This document shows positions 1-7,484 of a DNA stretch of 64,000 nt, piece after piece. The notes beneath the pieces were generated by a model, which was given only the letters and a program-made list of their open reading frames with translations, ran no database searches and had not been told where the DNA came from. The stretch is from Natronosalvus halobius (GTDB taxonomy: Archaea; Halobacteriota; Halobacteria; Halobacteriales; Natrialbaceae). The translations under genes were made by a program, and so were the position numbers. Each line of letters begins with the position of its first letter. Within the stretch, counting starts at the first letter, position 1. The stretch lies in assembly GCF_024138145.1 (NCBI RefSeq), contig NZ_CP099997.1:1488001-1552000 (forward strand), in the 5' to 3' direction.

Positions 1-72
1 CTCACCCTTGCGCCCGGCCGTTCCGTGCTCGTCTGTCGTCGCCTCCGTCGCCGCGTCGGTATTTTCGGTCAT
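1..72 (-). CDS. N-terminal fragment of an unknown acidic protein (runs off the left edge)
   Basis: An ATG at 72-70 on the minus strand opens 24 codons that stay open to the window edge. The visible N-terminus begins MTENTDAATEATTDEHG, a disordered, Thr/Ala/Glu-rich leader typical of haloarchaeal proteins, followed by a short basic stretch (GRKGE). Nothing in so short a piece identifies a family. The gene lies downstream of the SRPBCC gene on the same strand, 67 bases beyond its stop, so the two could be co-transcribed. The function is unknown. Confidence 0.45.
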   Translation of the reverse strand, partial: MTENTDAATEATTDEHGTAGRKGE

Positions 73-139
73 GGTGGTGTGTGAGTCCGTCGTGCGTGTC
101 TCGTCTACCGTACTCGTGACCCGCCCGTCAGCGTCCCGG

Positions 140-565
140 TCACTCGACCTCGCGTTCGAGTTCGCGCTGCAGGTTCTCGAGTTCACCGTCCAGGTTGCGC
201 TTGAAGAAGCGTTCGACGCCCGGCAGGTGTCCGTCGACGACGAAGGTATTGTTGAGGCGGCTTCCCCCGCTCGTCTCGGTGATCTCGTGTTCGCCCGTGA
301 CGTCGAGCAGTTTCGACCGGCCGACGAACTTGACGTACTCGGGCGGGCGCCTGATGACGTCCTCGGTGTCGACGCTGACCGTTCGCGTCACCAGCGGAAG
401 CGGGATCTCGACGTGCCAGGTCGCCCGTCGGCCGTCGGGGTCGTCCGTCGTGAAGTCTTTGACGACGCTAATCGCTCGAGCGCGCTTTTCCGGATCGGCG
501 ATGAACGCCCAGACGCGCTCGGGTGGTGCCTGTAACTCGAACGACCGATCGATCCGAACAGTCAT
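140..565 (-). CDS. SRPBCC (START-like) family protein, CoxG/polyketide cyclase type
   Basis: The 141-residue protein starts MTVRIDRSFEL and fits the START/SRPBCC fold: an N-terminal strand, the APPERVWAFIADPEK segment (usual beta1-helix transition of the CoxG/polyketide-cyclase group), a run of alternating strands and a long C-terminal helix (LDGELENLQRELEREVE). Such proteins form a hydrophobic pocket that binds lipids or other small apolar ligands; the ligand here cannot be told from sequence. The start at 565 is chosen because the domain begins there and a TATA-like element lies about 28 bases upstream. A longer reading from 760 adds non-homologous sequence. It is probably cytosolic. Confidence 0.8.
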   Translation of the reverse strand: MTVRIDRSFELQAPPERVWAFIADPEKRARAISVVKDFTTDDPDGRRATWHVEIPLPLVTRTVSVDTEDVIRRPPEYVKFVGRSKLLDVTGEHEITETSGGSRLNNTFVVDGHLPGVERFFKRNLDGELENLQRELEREVE

Positions 566-589
566 ACGCCTTTCTCGGTGGGTGAACGG

Positions 590-597
590 TAAAAAGA
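590..597 (-). promoter_or_regulatory. TATA-like box for the SRPBCC gene
   Basis: On the minus strand the element reads TTTTTACC, centred about 28 bases before the ATG at 565. That spacing is the one expected when transcription starts at or just before the start codon (leaderless mRNA, common in haloarchaea). Confidence 0.45.
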
Positions 598-714
598 CGG
601 TGAATTGAGCGAACCGCCGTTCACACGCTATCGACAGGTCGGCCGCTGCCGGGGCCACACTCTCGAACGGTTCGGCCGTGCGGCCGTGCCGCCGTTCGGT
701 TCGAGACCGAGCGG

Positions 715-939
715 TTAGCTCATCGTGACCTTCCAGGTCGTCGAGCGCGCGCGGCCCCACTTCTCGATGTCGATGTCCTCGGTCTTCTCGGCGAGGTGGG
801 GGAGGCGGACGCCGACCTGTTTCGAAGAGAGGCCGATCGCCTTGGCGATGTTTTTCGCACGGAAGTACTGCTCGCCGCGGGCGGCGCTCTCACGGAGGTA
901 CGAGATTATCCGCTGCTCTTCGTCGGAGTAGTCCGTCAT
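715..939 (-). CDS. Small winged-helix protein (haloarchaeal DUF7123-type)
   Basis: This 74-residue protein is compact and charged: MTDYSDEEQRIISYLRES, then a helix-turn-helix-like stretch (AKNIAKAIGLSSKQVGVRLPHL) and a C-terminal beta wing ending GRARSTTWKV. It matches from memory a very conserved haloarchaeal family (DUF7123). The HTH plus wing suggests DNA binding, but no target is known and no partner gene is adjacent. The promoter would lie in the 940-985 segment, just before the heptamer repeat array. The 149-base gap to the SRPBCC gene suggests a separate transcript. Confidence 0.85.
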   Translation of the reverse strand: MTDYSDEEQRIISYLRESAARGEQYFRAKNIAKAIGLSSKQVGVRLPHLAEKTEDIDIEKWGRARSTTWKVTMS

Positions 940-1020
940 CGTCCGTATATGAGATAGGTCGTCTGTGGCCTTAACTCTTGAGAGGGGTTTCAGCCGATGG
1001 CGGTCGAAGAGAACTGCCGT

Positions 1021-1118
1021 CAGCCGTCAGTCGTCAGTCGTCAGTCGTCAGTCGTCAGTCGTCAGTCGTCAGTCGTCAGTCGTCAGTCGTCAGTCGTCAG
1101 TCGTCAGTCGTCAGTCGT
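1021..1118. repeat. Tandem heptamer repeat, 14 units of CAGTCGT
   Basis: Thirteen perfect copies of CAGTCGT run from 1028 to 1118, preceded by one variant copy (CAGCCGT, 1021-1027). The array sits between two minus-strand genes, downstream of the two-TM gene at 1152 and upstream of the winged-helix gene. It contains no supported coding sequence; the open frames through it are repeat artefacts because a 7-bp period cycles through all frames. Confidence 0.97.
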
Positions 1119-1151
1119 CCGCTCTCTATCGTCTGTCTCGAGCGGGTGCGG

Positions 1152-1337
1152 TCAGTGCCAGTAGAAGTGCATGCCGACGATCGCCAGCGCGCTGAACGTG
1201 ACGGCGGCGGCGAAGCCCCAGGCCGCATGGATCTCCGGTGCCGTCGTGAGCATCACGAGTGCGCTGAGGATCGCAACGGCGCCGAACACCAGCCCCACTC
1301 CGACCCCCTTGTCGGTCGTCTGCGTGTGATCTGCCAT
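1152..1337 (-). CDS. Small two-TM membrane protein, conserved in haloarchaea
   Basis: A 61-residue protein: a short polar N-terminus (MADHTQTTDKG), a hydrophobic segment at about residues 11-32, a short loop (APEIHAAW), and a second hydrophobic segment at about 38-58 ending HFYWH. Both termini would face the same side of the membrane. It resembles from memory a small haloarchaeal DUF (DUF7525-like) of unknown function. The start at 1337 was preferred over 1385 because the upstream residues are basic and atypical, and an AATTAA element lies about 27 bases before 1337. No operon partner is evident. Confidence 0.75.
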   Translation of the reverse strand: MADHTQTTDKGVGVGLVFGAVAILSALVMLTTAPEIHAAWGFAAAVTFSALAIVGMHFYWH

Positions 1338-1561
1338 GCTGGCGCGTTTTGTGGGGGCCTCCTTAATTGCATTCATTCGCGTCAACGATTCCGGTCATTC
1401 GTGGCAACGACTCTATTCGTTCGCGTCAAGATTGTCGTCTTCCAGCCGATCCAGGAGCCCCTTCGCAGGCACCTCGATCGACGGTGGAGTCGCCGATACC
1501 GATCCCTGACGATCCCGCACGTTTACAGTCTCGAGGTTCCAACGGATCTCACGACGAACGC

Positions 1562-2785
1562 ATGGTACTTCAGACACTCCGATCACTCTTTCTCGGGAGC
1601 GCCTTTCGAATCGCGGGAACCCTCGTGCTCGCTGTTGCCGTCACCATCGCCGGCGCGTTCGGTGCGGGGGTACTCGGCGTCCTCACGCTCGAGTCGATGG
1701 ACAACGAGTTCGGGGACGTCGACGACGAACGAACCGAGATCCTGACTGACCTGACGATTCACAATCCGAACCCGATCGGCCTGGGTTCCGCCGATGTCGA
1801 CGCGACCTACGACGTCTCGATGAACGGCGTCGAGATGGCCAACGGGAGCGGCCAGGACATCACCGTCGAGCCGGGCACGTCGACTGAATCGCTCCGGACG
1901 GAGATGCGAAACGAGCGCATTCCCGACTGGTGGGTGACCCACATCGAAAACGGTGAGGAGACCCACGTCGAGATCGATGCGACCGTCTCGAGCGGCCTCC
2001 TCGATCGATCGACCGAGGTGACGAACGAGCAGACCGTCGAGACGGACATTCTCTCGGCGTTCAACTCCGAGGAGACCAGACCGATCAACGCCGACCGGGC
2101 GCTCGTCGAGGATCCAATCCTCTACGTCAACGCCACGCGAGGCGAGTGGGCCGGCGTCGACCAGCAACACACGGAACTTCGGCTCGAGTTCGACGTCTAC
2201 AACCCCAAGAGCTACGCGATCCCGACGAGCCAACTCGGCTACGAGATTACGATGAACGGCGTGACCGTCGGTCTCGGGGAGAGCGACCGCGAGTACGTCC
2301 TCCAGCCCGGCGAGGAGACGACGATCGTGACGACGACCCGCATCGACAACGGGAATCTCGACGACTGGTGGGTCACCCACGTCGAAAATGACGAGGTCTC
2401 GGATCTTCGAATCGAGTTCGATGCCACCTTCGAACTGGCTTCCGGGACGACGATCACCGTCCCCCTCGAGGCACTCACTTACGAGGAGACGGTCGAGACG
2501 GACATCTGGGGGAACGACGAGGCCGGTGAGTCGAACTCGAGCGACGGAGAGGCGAACGCGACCGACGAGACGGAGTCGGATGTCGAGGGAGCCGAGACAG
2601 ACGACGAGACAGACGGCGGAGCCCAGGAAGATACCGATGGCGGGACCGACGAGGATACGGACAGTACCGGTGACGACGGTGGTGGCGGGAACGACGATGG
2701 CGACGGGAGCAACGATGACGACACGAGTAGTACGGACGACGGAGAAAACGACGAGGAAGACGACGACTCCCTGCTCGGCCTCTGA
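1562..2785 (+). CDS. LEA type 2 / WHy-domain protein with membrane anchor and acidic tail
   Basis: The 407-residue protein begins with a hydrophobic membrane segment (about residues 16-41), followed by two tandem WHy/LEA14-like modules. Each module carries the hallmarks ...NPNPIGLGSADVDATYDVSMNG... and, in the second, ...DVYNPKSYAIPTSQLGYEITMNG..., each with a shared IPDWWVTHIENGE / LDDWWVTHVENDE motif. These beta-sandwich domains are linked to desiccation or water stress. The last 80 or so residues are an Asp/Glu/Gly/Ser/Thr-rich disordered tail. The protein is probably anchored at the outer face of the membrane. The ATG at 1562 was chosen over the longer reading because the upstream residues look non-coding. 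Confidence 0.85.
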   Translation: MVLQTLRSLFLGSAFRIAGTLVLAVAVTIAGAFGAGVLGVLTLESMDNEFGDVDDERTEILTDLTIHNPNPIGLGSADVDATYDVSMNGVEMANGSGQDITVEPGTSTESLRTEMRNERIPDWWVTHIENGEETHVEIDATVSSGLLDRSTEVTNEQTVETDILSAFNSEETRPINADRALVEDPILYVNATRGEWAGVDQQHTELRLEFDVYNPKSYAIPTSQLGYEITMNGVTVGLGESDREYVLQPGEETTIVTTTRIDNGNLDDWWVTHVENDEVSDLRIEFDATFELASGTTITVPLEALTYEETVETDIWGNDEAGESNSSDGEANATDETESDVEGAETDDETDGGAQEDTDGGTDEDTDSTGDDGGGGNDDGDGSNDDDTSSTDDGENDEEDDDSLLGL

Positions 2786-2826
2786 TCAGCGACAGTATTT
2801 TGTCACCGGCGCCTGTACCCCTTCTC

Positions 2827-3328
2827 ATGCAACGGAGTCAGACCGCTCCTGATCGCGTTCTTCTCGCATAGCCTCGCTACTGACGACGACCAGGACGAGT
2901 CCCACGAATCTGCCGACGACTCGATCGTCGTTCGCCCCGACGGCGACGGAATCACCCTCCAGTTCGAGGAAACTACTCGTACACTCACTCGCCAGGAGGC
3001 CCTGGCGGTCCAGTCGGCAATCGGCGACGCGTTGACCGATCGCCGCGAGTACGTCCACACCGTCGGCACCCGTCGCGAGGACGGCTCCTACGTGGTCTCC
3101 CGCCGCAGCGCCGACTCGACGGGGAACCAGCAGGTGTTCGACTCGTTCGAGGCGCTCGAGTCCCTGTACGCCGACCTCCCGAACCGGTTCGACGCCGATG
3201 CGGTTGGATGCCAGGGGACGAAGATCACGGGCTCGAGGCGGCACATGCTGATACGCCACTTCGTCGAGCATCCGGCGTTCGACTGTCGACTCGTGAGTCG
3301 GCGGCCGCTCGAGGTGGTAAAACGGTGA
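2827..3328 (+). pseudogene. Small conserved haloarchaeal protein, apparently frameshifted near its N-terminus
   Basis: A good coding stretch in one frame runs from about 2880 (DDSIVVRPDGDGITLQFEE) to a stop at 3328 and contains segments such as DRREYVHTVG and SRRHMLIRHFVEHPAFDCRL, which look like a conserved haloarchaeal DUF (DUF7528-like, from memory). That frame has no ATG, GTG or TTG between the previous stop (2785) and a TTG at 3032 that would cut off half the domain. The only well-placed ATG (2827), with a TATTTTG element about 27 bases upstream, is in another frame and stops after 14 codons. Either the gene has a one-base indel or a sequencing error lies between 2830 and 2880. Starting at the TTG is the alternative. 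Confidence 0.55.
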
Positions 3329-3350
3329 AACGGTGAAACGGTGAAACGGT
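3323..3350. repeat. Short tandem octamer repeat CGGTGAAA (3.5 copies)
   Basis: Three copies of CGGTGAAA plus a half copy overlap the last codons and the stop of the preceding gene and run into the gap before the PhoU gene. The repeat lies in the 3' region shared by two convergent genes. Confidence 0.85.
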
Positions 3351-3402
3351 AGCCATCGCTCGAGTGCTCGCGAGGCTCGAGCACGACGGGGACTCGAGGA
3401 TC

Positions 3403-4434
3403 CTACTTGATGGTGGTGTGCTCGGACTCCTCGTTCAGCGCCAGGTTCGCCGCAATCTCGACGTTTCGAATCGCGTACTGGGCCGTCTGCTGGAGGCTGA
3501 CCAGCACCTCCCTGACCTGGAGGAGGTCCTCGTTTTGCATCTCCGGCAGGTCCGCGAGGATCTCCCGCTCGCGGTCGGAAATGTCGTGAAACAGTTTGCG
3601 GGCCTCGATCGTCTTGTCGTAGTTGCGCTCGACGGCCGACTCGACGGCAAGAGCCGTGATCTCGTCGACGGCCTCCGTGAGTTCCCGAATTTCGCGCATC
3701 ACCGATTTCTCGACGTTGAGGGTGTGGCCCTCCGCTTCCATCACGATGTCGGCGATGTCCTCGGCGTTGTCCGCTGTCAACTCGAGGTTCTTCGCGATCG
3801 ATCGGTAGCCGATCAGGGGAAAGCCCGACTCGAGGCCGACGGCACGAGCGAGCGTGGGATTCTGGTAGGCCGTGAAGATCAGGCGCAAGAGGAGAACGAA
3901 GATCTTGTTGGCCTGGCGTTCCCGGTTGAGCGCCCGCTGGGCCAGGTCGGGGTTGCCGTGAGCGAGCGCCTTGATCGCCTCTCCGCGCATCGTCCGGCCG
4001 GTTCGCTCGAGGCGCTCTAAGAGGTTGTCGAGGGTGAAGTCCTCGGGATCGACCGAACACCGGATCGAGATGCTCTCGGGCGTTTCTTCGATGACGCCCA
4101 GGCCCATGAGCTGGGTCTCCGCCCGGTAGACCGCGTTGATGTGGGCGGACTCGAGGGCGCCATCGGTACACTCGATGCGAATGACCCGTCGGCCCAGGAC
4201 GTACTGGGCGACGATGGCACGCTCGACCGCGTCGGCGTCCAGGTTGTCGGTTCTGATGGTGGCCTCGGTCTCCTCGAAGTTCGCCGATTCAGGCATCACC
4301 GTCAGCGTTCCCTTACCGCCCATCCGTAGCGAGACCTCGTCGCCTTTCTCGACGCCGTGCTCGCTGGCCCACTCCGCCGGGAGGGTCATCGCCAGGGTCG
4401 ACGGCCCGAGTCGCTGAACTTTCCGCGTCTCCAT
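3403..4434 (-). CDS. phoU: PhoU-like phosphate uptake regulator with N-terminal AbrB/SpoVT domain
   Basis: The 343-residue protein opens with an AbrB/SpoVT-like swapped-hairpin domain (METRKVQRLGPSTLAMTLPAEW...GVEKGDEVSLRMG, residues 1-50), followed by a PhoU-type region built of two three-helix bundles (about residues 110-330) with the E-x-x-A-x-x-I/L periodicity of PhoU. This architecture is standard for archaeal PhoU regulators that tie phosphate transport or signalling to a DNA-binding module. No pst transport genes lie in the window, so its target is elsewhere. It faces the previous plus-strand gene convergently. The start is the only ATG giving a full AbrB domain. Confidence 0.9.
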   Translation of the reverse strand: METRKVQRLGPSTLAMTLPAEWASEHGVEKGDEVSLRMGGKGTLTVMPESANFEETEATIRTDNLDADAVERAIVAQYVLGRRVIRIECTDGALESAHINAVYRAETQLMGLGVIEETPESISIRCSVDPEDFTLDNLLERLERTGRTMRGEAIKALAHGNPDLAQRALNRERQANKIFVLLLRLIFTAYQNPTLARAVGLESGFPLIGYRSIAKNLELTADNAEDIADIVMEAEGHTLNVEKSVMREIRELTEAVDEITALAVESAVERNYDKTIEARKLFHDISDREREILADLPEMQNEDLLQVREVLVSLQQTAQYAIRNVEIAANLALNEESEHTTIK

Positions 4435-4581
4435 AGCGCGAGATAGGCGCTGTCACACCTTAGTCCTGACTATACAGCCATTATTCGTTGCAGATTGTCC
4501 ATGTGTACTAGTGTTACTCGGTCCGTTCGAGAGCGACCTTATACGCCTCGTCGAGCCGAGAGGCTCGGACCTGCCGCCCGC

Positions 4582-5733
4582 TCAGACCACCTTCAGCAAC
4601 CGCGTCGTGAACCGGCCAGTTCGAACGTGCATCCACCCGCGGAGGGACTCATCGACCGCCTCGTCGCCCGTATCGACCCGTAGCTGGCCGACGCCGTCGA
4701 GTTTGTCGTCGCTGGCGACTACCTCGACTTCCGCCCGTTCGATTACTGTGGGGGAGATCTGGTGGTTGCCCCGCCCGAAGACGAATCCCTGGCCGCCAAT
4801 AGGCGAGACGACGATCACCGCGGGCGCTTCGAGCACGGCCAGGATCTCAGACTCGCTCGCGTCGCGGGCCAGTACCTCGCCGTCGCGCCAGACGTCGACG
4901 CCCAGCGGCGAGGGGTCGATCCCGAGGGCAGATTCGATCGCGCCGACGGTGCTCCCGGGCCCGAAGACGTAGGTCGTTCCCGGGTCGACCTCGTCGGCGA
5001 ACCCCTCCGCGAGCGCGTCGACGCTCCCGCTCGAGAGCTGTTTGCTCGACTGGACGCCGCTCGCGACGGGGACGGGGACGACCGCCCGGAGTTCGGCCCG
5101 GACCTCGCCCTCGCGGTAGGCGTCCTCGTCGATGTCGTTGACCTCGCAGTCCTCGACGCGGTCGAACTCGGCGGCGACCCGACCCGCGTCGGCCGGCGTG
5201 ACGCCGAAGACGGAGGAGTAGATCTTCACGCCCGCGGGGACGCCGAGCATGGGCGTCTCCCTCTCGCCGTCGACCCCGGAGAGCACCTCGGCCACATCGA
5301 CGGCCGTCCCGTCGCCGCCGACGAACAGCACGAGGTCGACGTCGCGCTCGAGGAACGCGCGGACGGCGGCTTTCGTGTCGTCGGCCGACGTCTCCGGCGA
5401 ATCGCCGTGGTCGTTCGTCTCGCTGTCCTCGTTGCCCCTATCGTCTTCATCGCTCTCACTGCCCCCATCGACAACGCCCGACGGCTCGTAGACCACCTCC
5501 GGGTCGTACCCCGCCGCTCGAGCCGCGTCCTCGCCCATGGGGCCCGCGGCGGTGTAGACGGCCAGCTCGGGCCGGCGCCGTGCGAGCGCCTCGAGGGCTT
5601 CGACTGCCCGCTCTGGCGCACGAGGTTCGGCCCCGCGACGACGCGCTTCCGCGACCTTCCCGTCGGTTCCCTTGAGTCCGACGCGCCCGCCCATGCCGGC
5701 GATCGGATTGACGACGACCCCGAGCGTTTCCAT
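4582..5733 (-). CDS. ATP-NAD kinase family protein
   Basis: The 383-residue protein starts METLGVVVNPIAGMGGRVGLKGTDG, the Gly-rich N-terminal loop of the NAD kinase/diacylglycerol kinase superfamily, and contains the key nucleotide-binding motif VGGDGTAVDVAEVL. Family members of this ATP-NAD kinase/AcoX-like branch phosphorylate NAD or related diphosphonucleotides; the exact substrate is uncertain because the branch differs from canonical NadK. A haloarchaeal insertion of roughly 35 acidic residues (GSESDEDDRGNEDSETNDHG) sits before the GGDGT motif and is probably a surface loop. It is transcribed away from the small membrane gene at 5863. Confidence 0.85.
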   Translation of the reverse strand: METLGVVVNPIAGMGGRVGLKGTDGKVAEARRRGAEPRAPERAVEALEALARRRPELAVYTAAGPMGEDAARAAGYDPEVVYEPSGVVDGGSESDEDDRGNEDSETNDHGDSPETSADDTKAAVRAFLERDVDLVLFVGGDGTAVDVAEVLSGVDGERETPMLGVPAGVKIYSSVFGVTPADAGRVAAEFDRVEDCEVNDIDEDAYREGEVRAELRAVVPVPVASGVQSSKQLSSGSVDALAEGFADEVDPGTTYVFGPGSTVGAIESALGIDPSPLGVDVWRDGEVLARDASESEILAVLEAPAVIVVSPIGGQGFVFGRGNHQISPTVIERAEVEVVASDDKLDGVGQLRVDTGDEAVDESLRGWMHVRTGRFTTRLLKVV

Positions 5734-5862
5734 GGTCGGTCATCGACCGCGTGGCAAAAAAGGCGTGCGACTCGGCCGTTGGCGACGTCGTTCCATACGC
5801 CGTACGCTCGAGAGCCGAGCGCTTTCTGAACAGTTAAGAAGGGCGACGACACAGGTGTGCGC

Positions 5863-5985
5863 ATGGTCGACCTCACGCACGTCGTACTCGCCTCGAGTGA
5901 CTTTCCGATCGAAATCGCCGGCTGGGCCGTCCTCCTCATCGGCCTCCTGGTCACGGCGTTCTGGACCCTGTACCTGTATCGCTGA
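5863..5985 (+). CDS. 40-residue single-TM protein
   Basis: ATG at 5863 opens 40 codons: MVDLTHVVLASSDFPIEIAG, then a hydrophobic helix (about residues 18-38) ending in TLYLYR. It is shorter than usual ORF cut-offs but has good haloarchaeal codon use, and a TTAAGA element about 30 bases upstream fits a leaderless promoter. It resembles from memory short membrane proteins found in many haloarchaeal genomes. The function is unknown. It is divergent from the NAD kinase-like gene and convergent with the CinA-like gene; a 19-bp duplication covers its stop codon. Confidence 0.65.
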   Translation: MVDLTHVVLASSDFPIEIAGWAVLLIGLLVTAFWTLYLYR

Positions 5986-6014
5986 TCACTCCTCGTATCG
6001 CTGATCACTCCTCG
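5977..6014. repeat. 19-bp direct tandem duplication spanning two convergent stop codons
   Basis: The unit TATCGCTGATCACTCCTCG occurs twice back to back (5977-5995 and 5996-6014). The first copy carries the TGA of the 40-residue gene and the second carries the stop of the CinA-like gene on the other strand, so the duplication separates two genes that may once have overlapped at their ends. Confidence 0.9.
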
Positions 6015-6697
6015 CGTTCCTGGACGCGCTCGCGGAGCCACGCCGTCGCCGCCTCGACTTCCGCCGGGTCGGGGCTCTGGACGGTGATCCGAACGGACTC
6101 GCCCGGGTAACTGCCGACGCTCACGTCGAACTCCTCCCGGACCGCCTCGAGCCGGCTGACGAGTGCACTCTCCGGTTCGTCGGCGACGACGACCTCGCGG
6201 TGTCGGGGCGCCCCGTCGAACTCGTCGAGGACGGCTGCGAACATCGCCTCCATCTCCGCGGGTACGCCTGGAACCACGTACACCGATTCGACGACGCACC
6301 CGGGCGCGACCCCTTCGACGTTGTGGAGGGGACGGGCACCGCGCGGCAGGTCGGCCGTTCCCGCGGTCAGGTCCTCGCGCGCGTACCCGCCCTCGGACTC
6401 CAGCCAGGCGAGCGCCTCGTCGTTGCGCTCGAGCGACCGGCCGAAGGCGGCGGCGACGCCCTCCATCGTGCGGTCGTCGTGGGTTGGGCCGAGGCCGCCG
6501 GTGACGACAACCGCGTCGTACTCGGCCCGGTACTCGTTGACGACGCGGGCGATGTCGCCGATGCGATCCGGAAGCGTCGTCACGCGCTCGACGTCGATCC
6601 CCCGTTCGTCGAACCGGGCACAGAGCCAGGTGGCGTTCGTGTTCTCCGTCCGTCCGGCGAGCAGTTCGTCTCCGACCGTGACGACCGCGACGTTCAT
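6005..6697 (-). CDS. Molybdopterin-binding / CinA N-terminal domain protein
   Basis: The 230-residue protein matches the MoCF-biosynthesis fold of the CinA N-terminus: MNVAVVTVGDELLAGRTENTNATWL, then DAVVVTGGLGPTHDDRTMEGVAAAFG, and VYVVPGVPAEMEAMF, all hallmark positions. In bacterial CinA this domain has ADP-ribose or NAD-derived pyrophosphatase activity and is fused to a nicotinamide deamidase; the deamidase half is absent here, as is common in archaea. A nucleotide-diphosphate pyrophosphatase role is a reasonable guess, with molybdopterin binding the older label. It is divergent from the HTH gene at 6814 across 116 bases. Confidence 0.85.
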   Translation of the reverse strand: MNVAVVTVGDELLAGRTENTNATWLCARFDERGIDVERVTTLPDRIGDIARVVNEYRAEYDAVVVTGGLGPTHDDRTMEGVAAAFGRSLERNDEALAWLESEGGYAREDLTAGTADLPRGARPLHNVEGVAPGCVVESVYVVPGVPAEMEAMFAAVLDEFDGAPRHREVVVADEPESALVSRLEAVREEFDVSVGSYPGESVRITVQSPDPAEVEAATAWLRERVQEREE

Positions 6698-6749
6698 ACC
6701 CGTGGTTGGGACCGCTGGTGGAAAGGTCTCTCGTCACCTCGTGCCCAGG

Positions 6750-6759
6750 TATATAAATA
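6750..6759 (+). promoter_or_regulatory. Strong TATA box between the CinA-like and HTH genes
   Basis: The sequence TATATAAATA is among the best archaeal TATA matches in the window. Placed about 60 bases before the ATG at 6814, it would give a leader of roughly 30 bases for the HTH gene. A second AT element (TTATAATT, 6791-6798) is too close to that ATG to be its TATA box and may instead be an operator or serve the other strand. Confidence 0.55.
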
Positions 6760-6813
6760 CACGGGTAGAGACAGCCACAAGATTCAATTCTTATAATTCA
6801 CATAGCACAGACA

Positions 6814-7173
6814 ATGATGACACGTGGTGGCTGGACGGAACAACGGAACAGCGAATCAGATGCGCTCCTGTCGGCCCTCGGCAGCAAGTACAGTGCGGAA
6901 ATTCTCTGTGCGGCGGGCACCCCCAAATCCGCACAGGCCCTGAGCGAGGACATCGAGGTCCCAATCGCGACCTGTTATCGTCGGATCGAGGAACTCGTCG
7001 ACGCCGGCCTGCTCGAGTGTGAGGGGCGAACGCTCTCGAACGAGGGGCGCCGGACGAACATCTACCGGCGAACGCTCGACGAGATCGAGGTCGATTTCTC
7101 CTCCGAGCGTCCACAGTTCTCGCAGAAGCGCCGAACGGAAGCCAAGAATCGGCTCCAGGACCAGCTGCGGTGA
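6814..7173 (+). CDS. Winged-helix transcriptional regulator (ArsR-like)
   Basis: The 119-residue protein has the haloarchaeal ArsR-like layout: ALLSALGSKYSAEILCAAGTPKSAQALSED (helices 1-2), then IEVPIATCYRRIEELVDAGLLE as helix-turn-recognition helix, and a wing (RTNIYRR). The C-terminus is basic and helical. Proteins of this form often regulate an adjacent or distant gene; the neighbours are the divergent CinA-like gene and, 311 bases downstream, a histidine kinase. Two consecutive Met codons (6814, 6817) are possible starts. There is no recognisable ligand-binding cysteine cluster, so metal sensing is not supported. Confidence 0.8.
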   Translation: MMTRGGWTEQRNSESDALLSALGSKYSAEILCAAGTPKSAQALSEDIEVPIATCYRRIEELVDAGLLECEGRTLSNEGRRTNIYRRTLDEIEVDFSSERPQFSQKRRTEAKNRLQDQLR

Positions 7174-7484
7174 CGTGACGCCGGGGAAGGGGATCGACCG
7201 TTCGCACACGGAGTCGTCGGATGCGGTGGGGCGGGGTTCGGATTCGTTCTCGGGTGCTCGACGGATTGGTACACTTGCACGGATTCTTACTATACATTCT
7301 ATATCTTTGAAGTGGTTTCGTCGATACCCGACGTATCACCGACGATTCGTCGAGCGGCGATCCACGCTTCTCGACCGCCGAACGGGTGCTCGTTCCTGGG
7401 ACGACGTTCGTTCAGCAAACGGTCTCGCCCCTCGTTTCGTTCGATACGAGGTTTTACCTGTGGTAAGCACCTATCAGGGACAGA
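7174..7484. other. 311-base non-coding gap before the histidine kinase
   Basis: No convincing gene is seen on either strand. An AT-rich segment (TATACATTCTATATCTTTG, about 7289-7307) could be a promoter or terminator region, and GTTTTACC at 7451-7458 lies about 30 bases before the kinase ATG and is its best TATA candidate. Confidence 0.5.

Noticed and set aside
978..1745. ORF through the heptamer repeat
   Set aside because: The repeat gives artificial open frames and the predicted protein is repetitive Ser/Gln/Val with no family.
2825..4171. Long minus-strand ORF overlapping the PhoU gene
   Set aside because: It is rich in Arg/Gly/Pro and overlaps the well-supported phoU gene in another frame; such long shadow frames are common in high-GC haloarchaeal genes.
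5226..6737. Long Arg-rich minus-strand ORF (503 codons)
   Set aside because: It overlaps the NAD kinase-like and CinA-like genes and has a basic composition unlike halophilic proteins.
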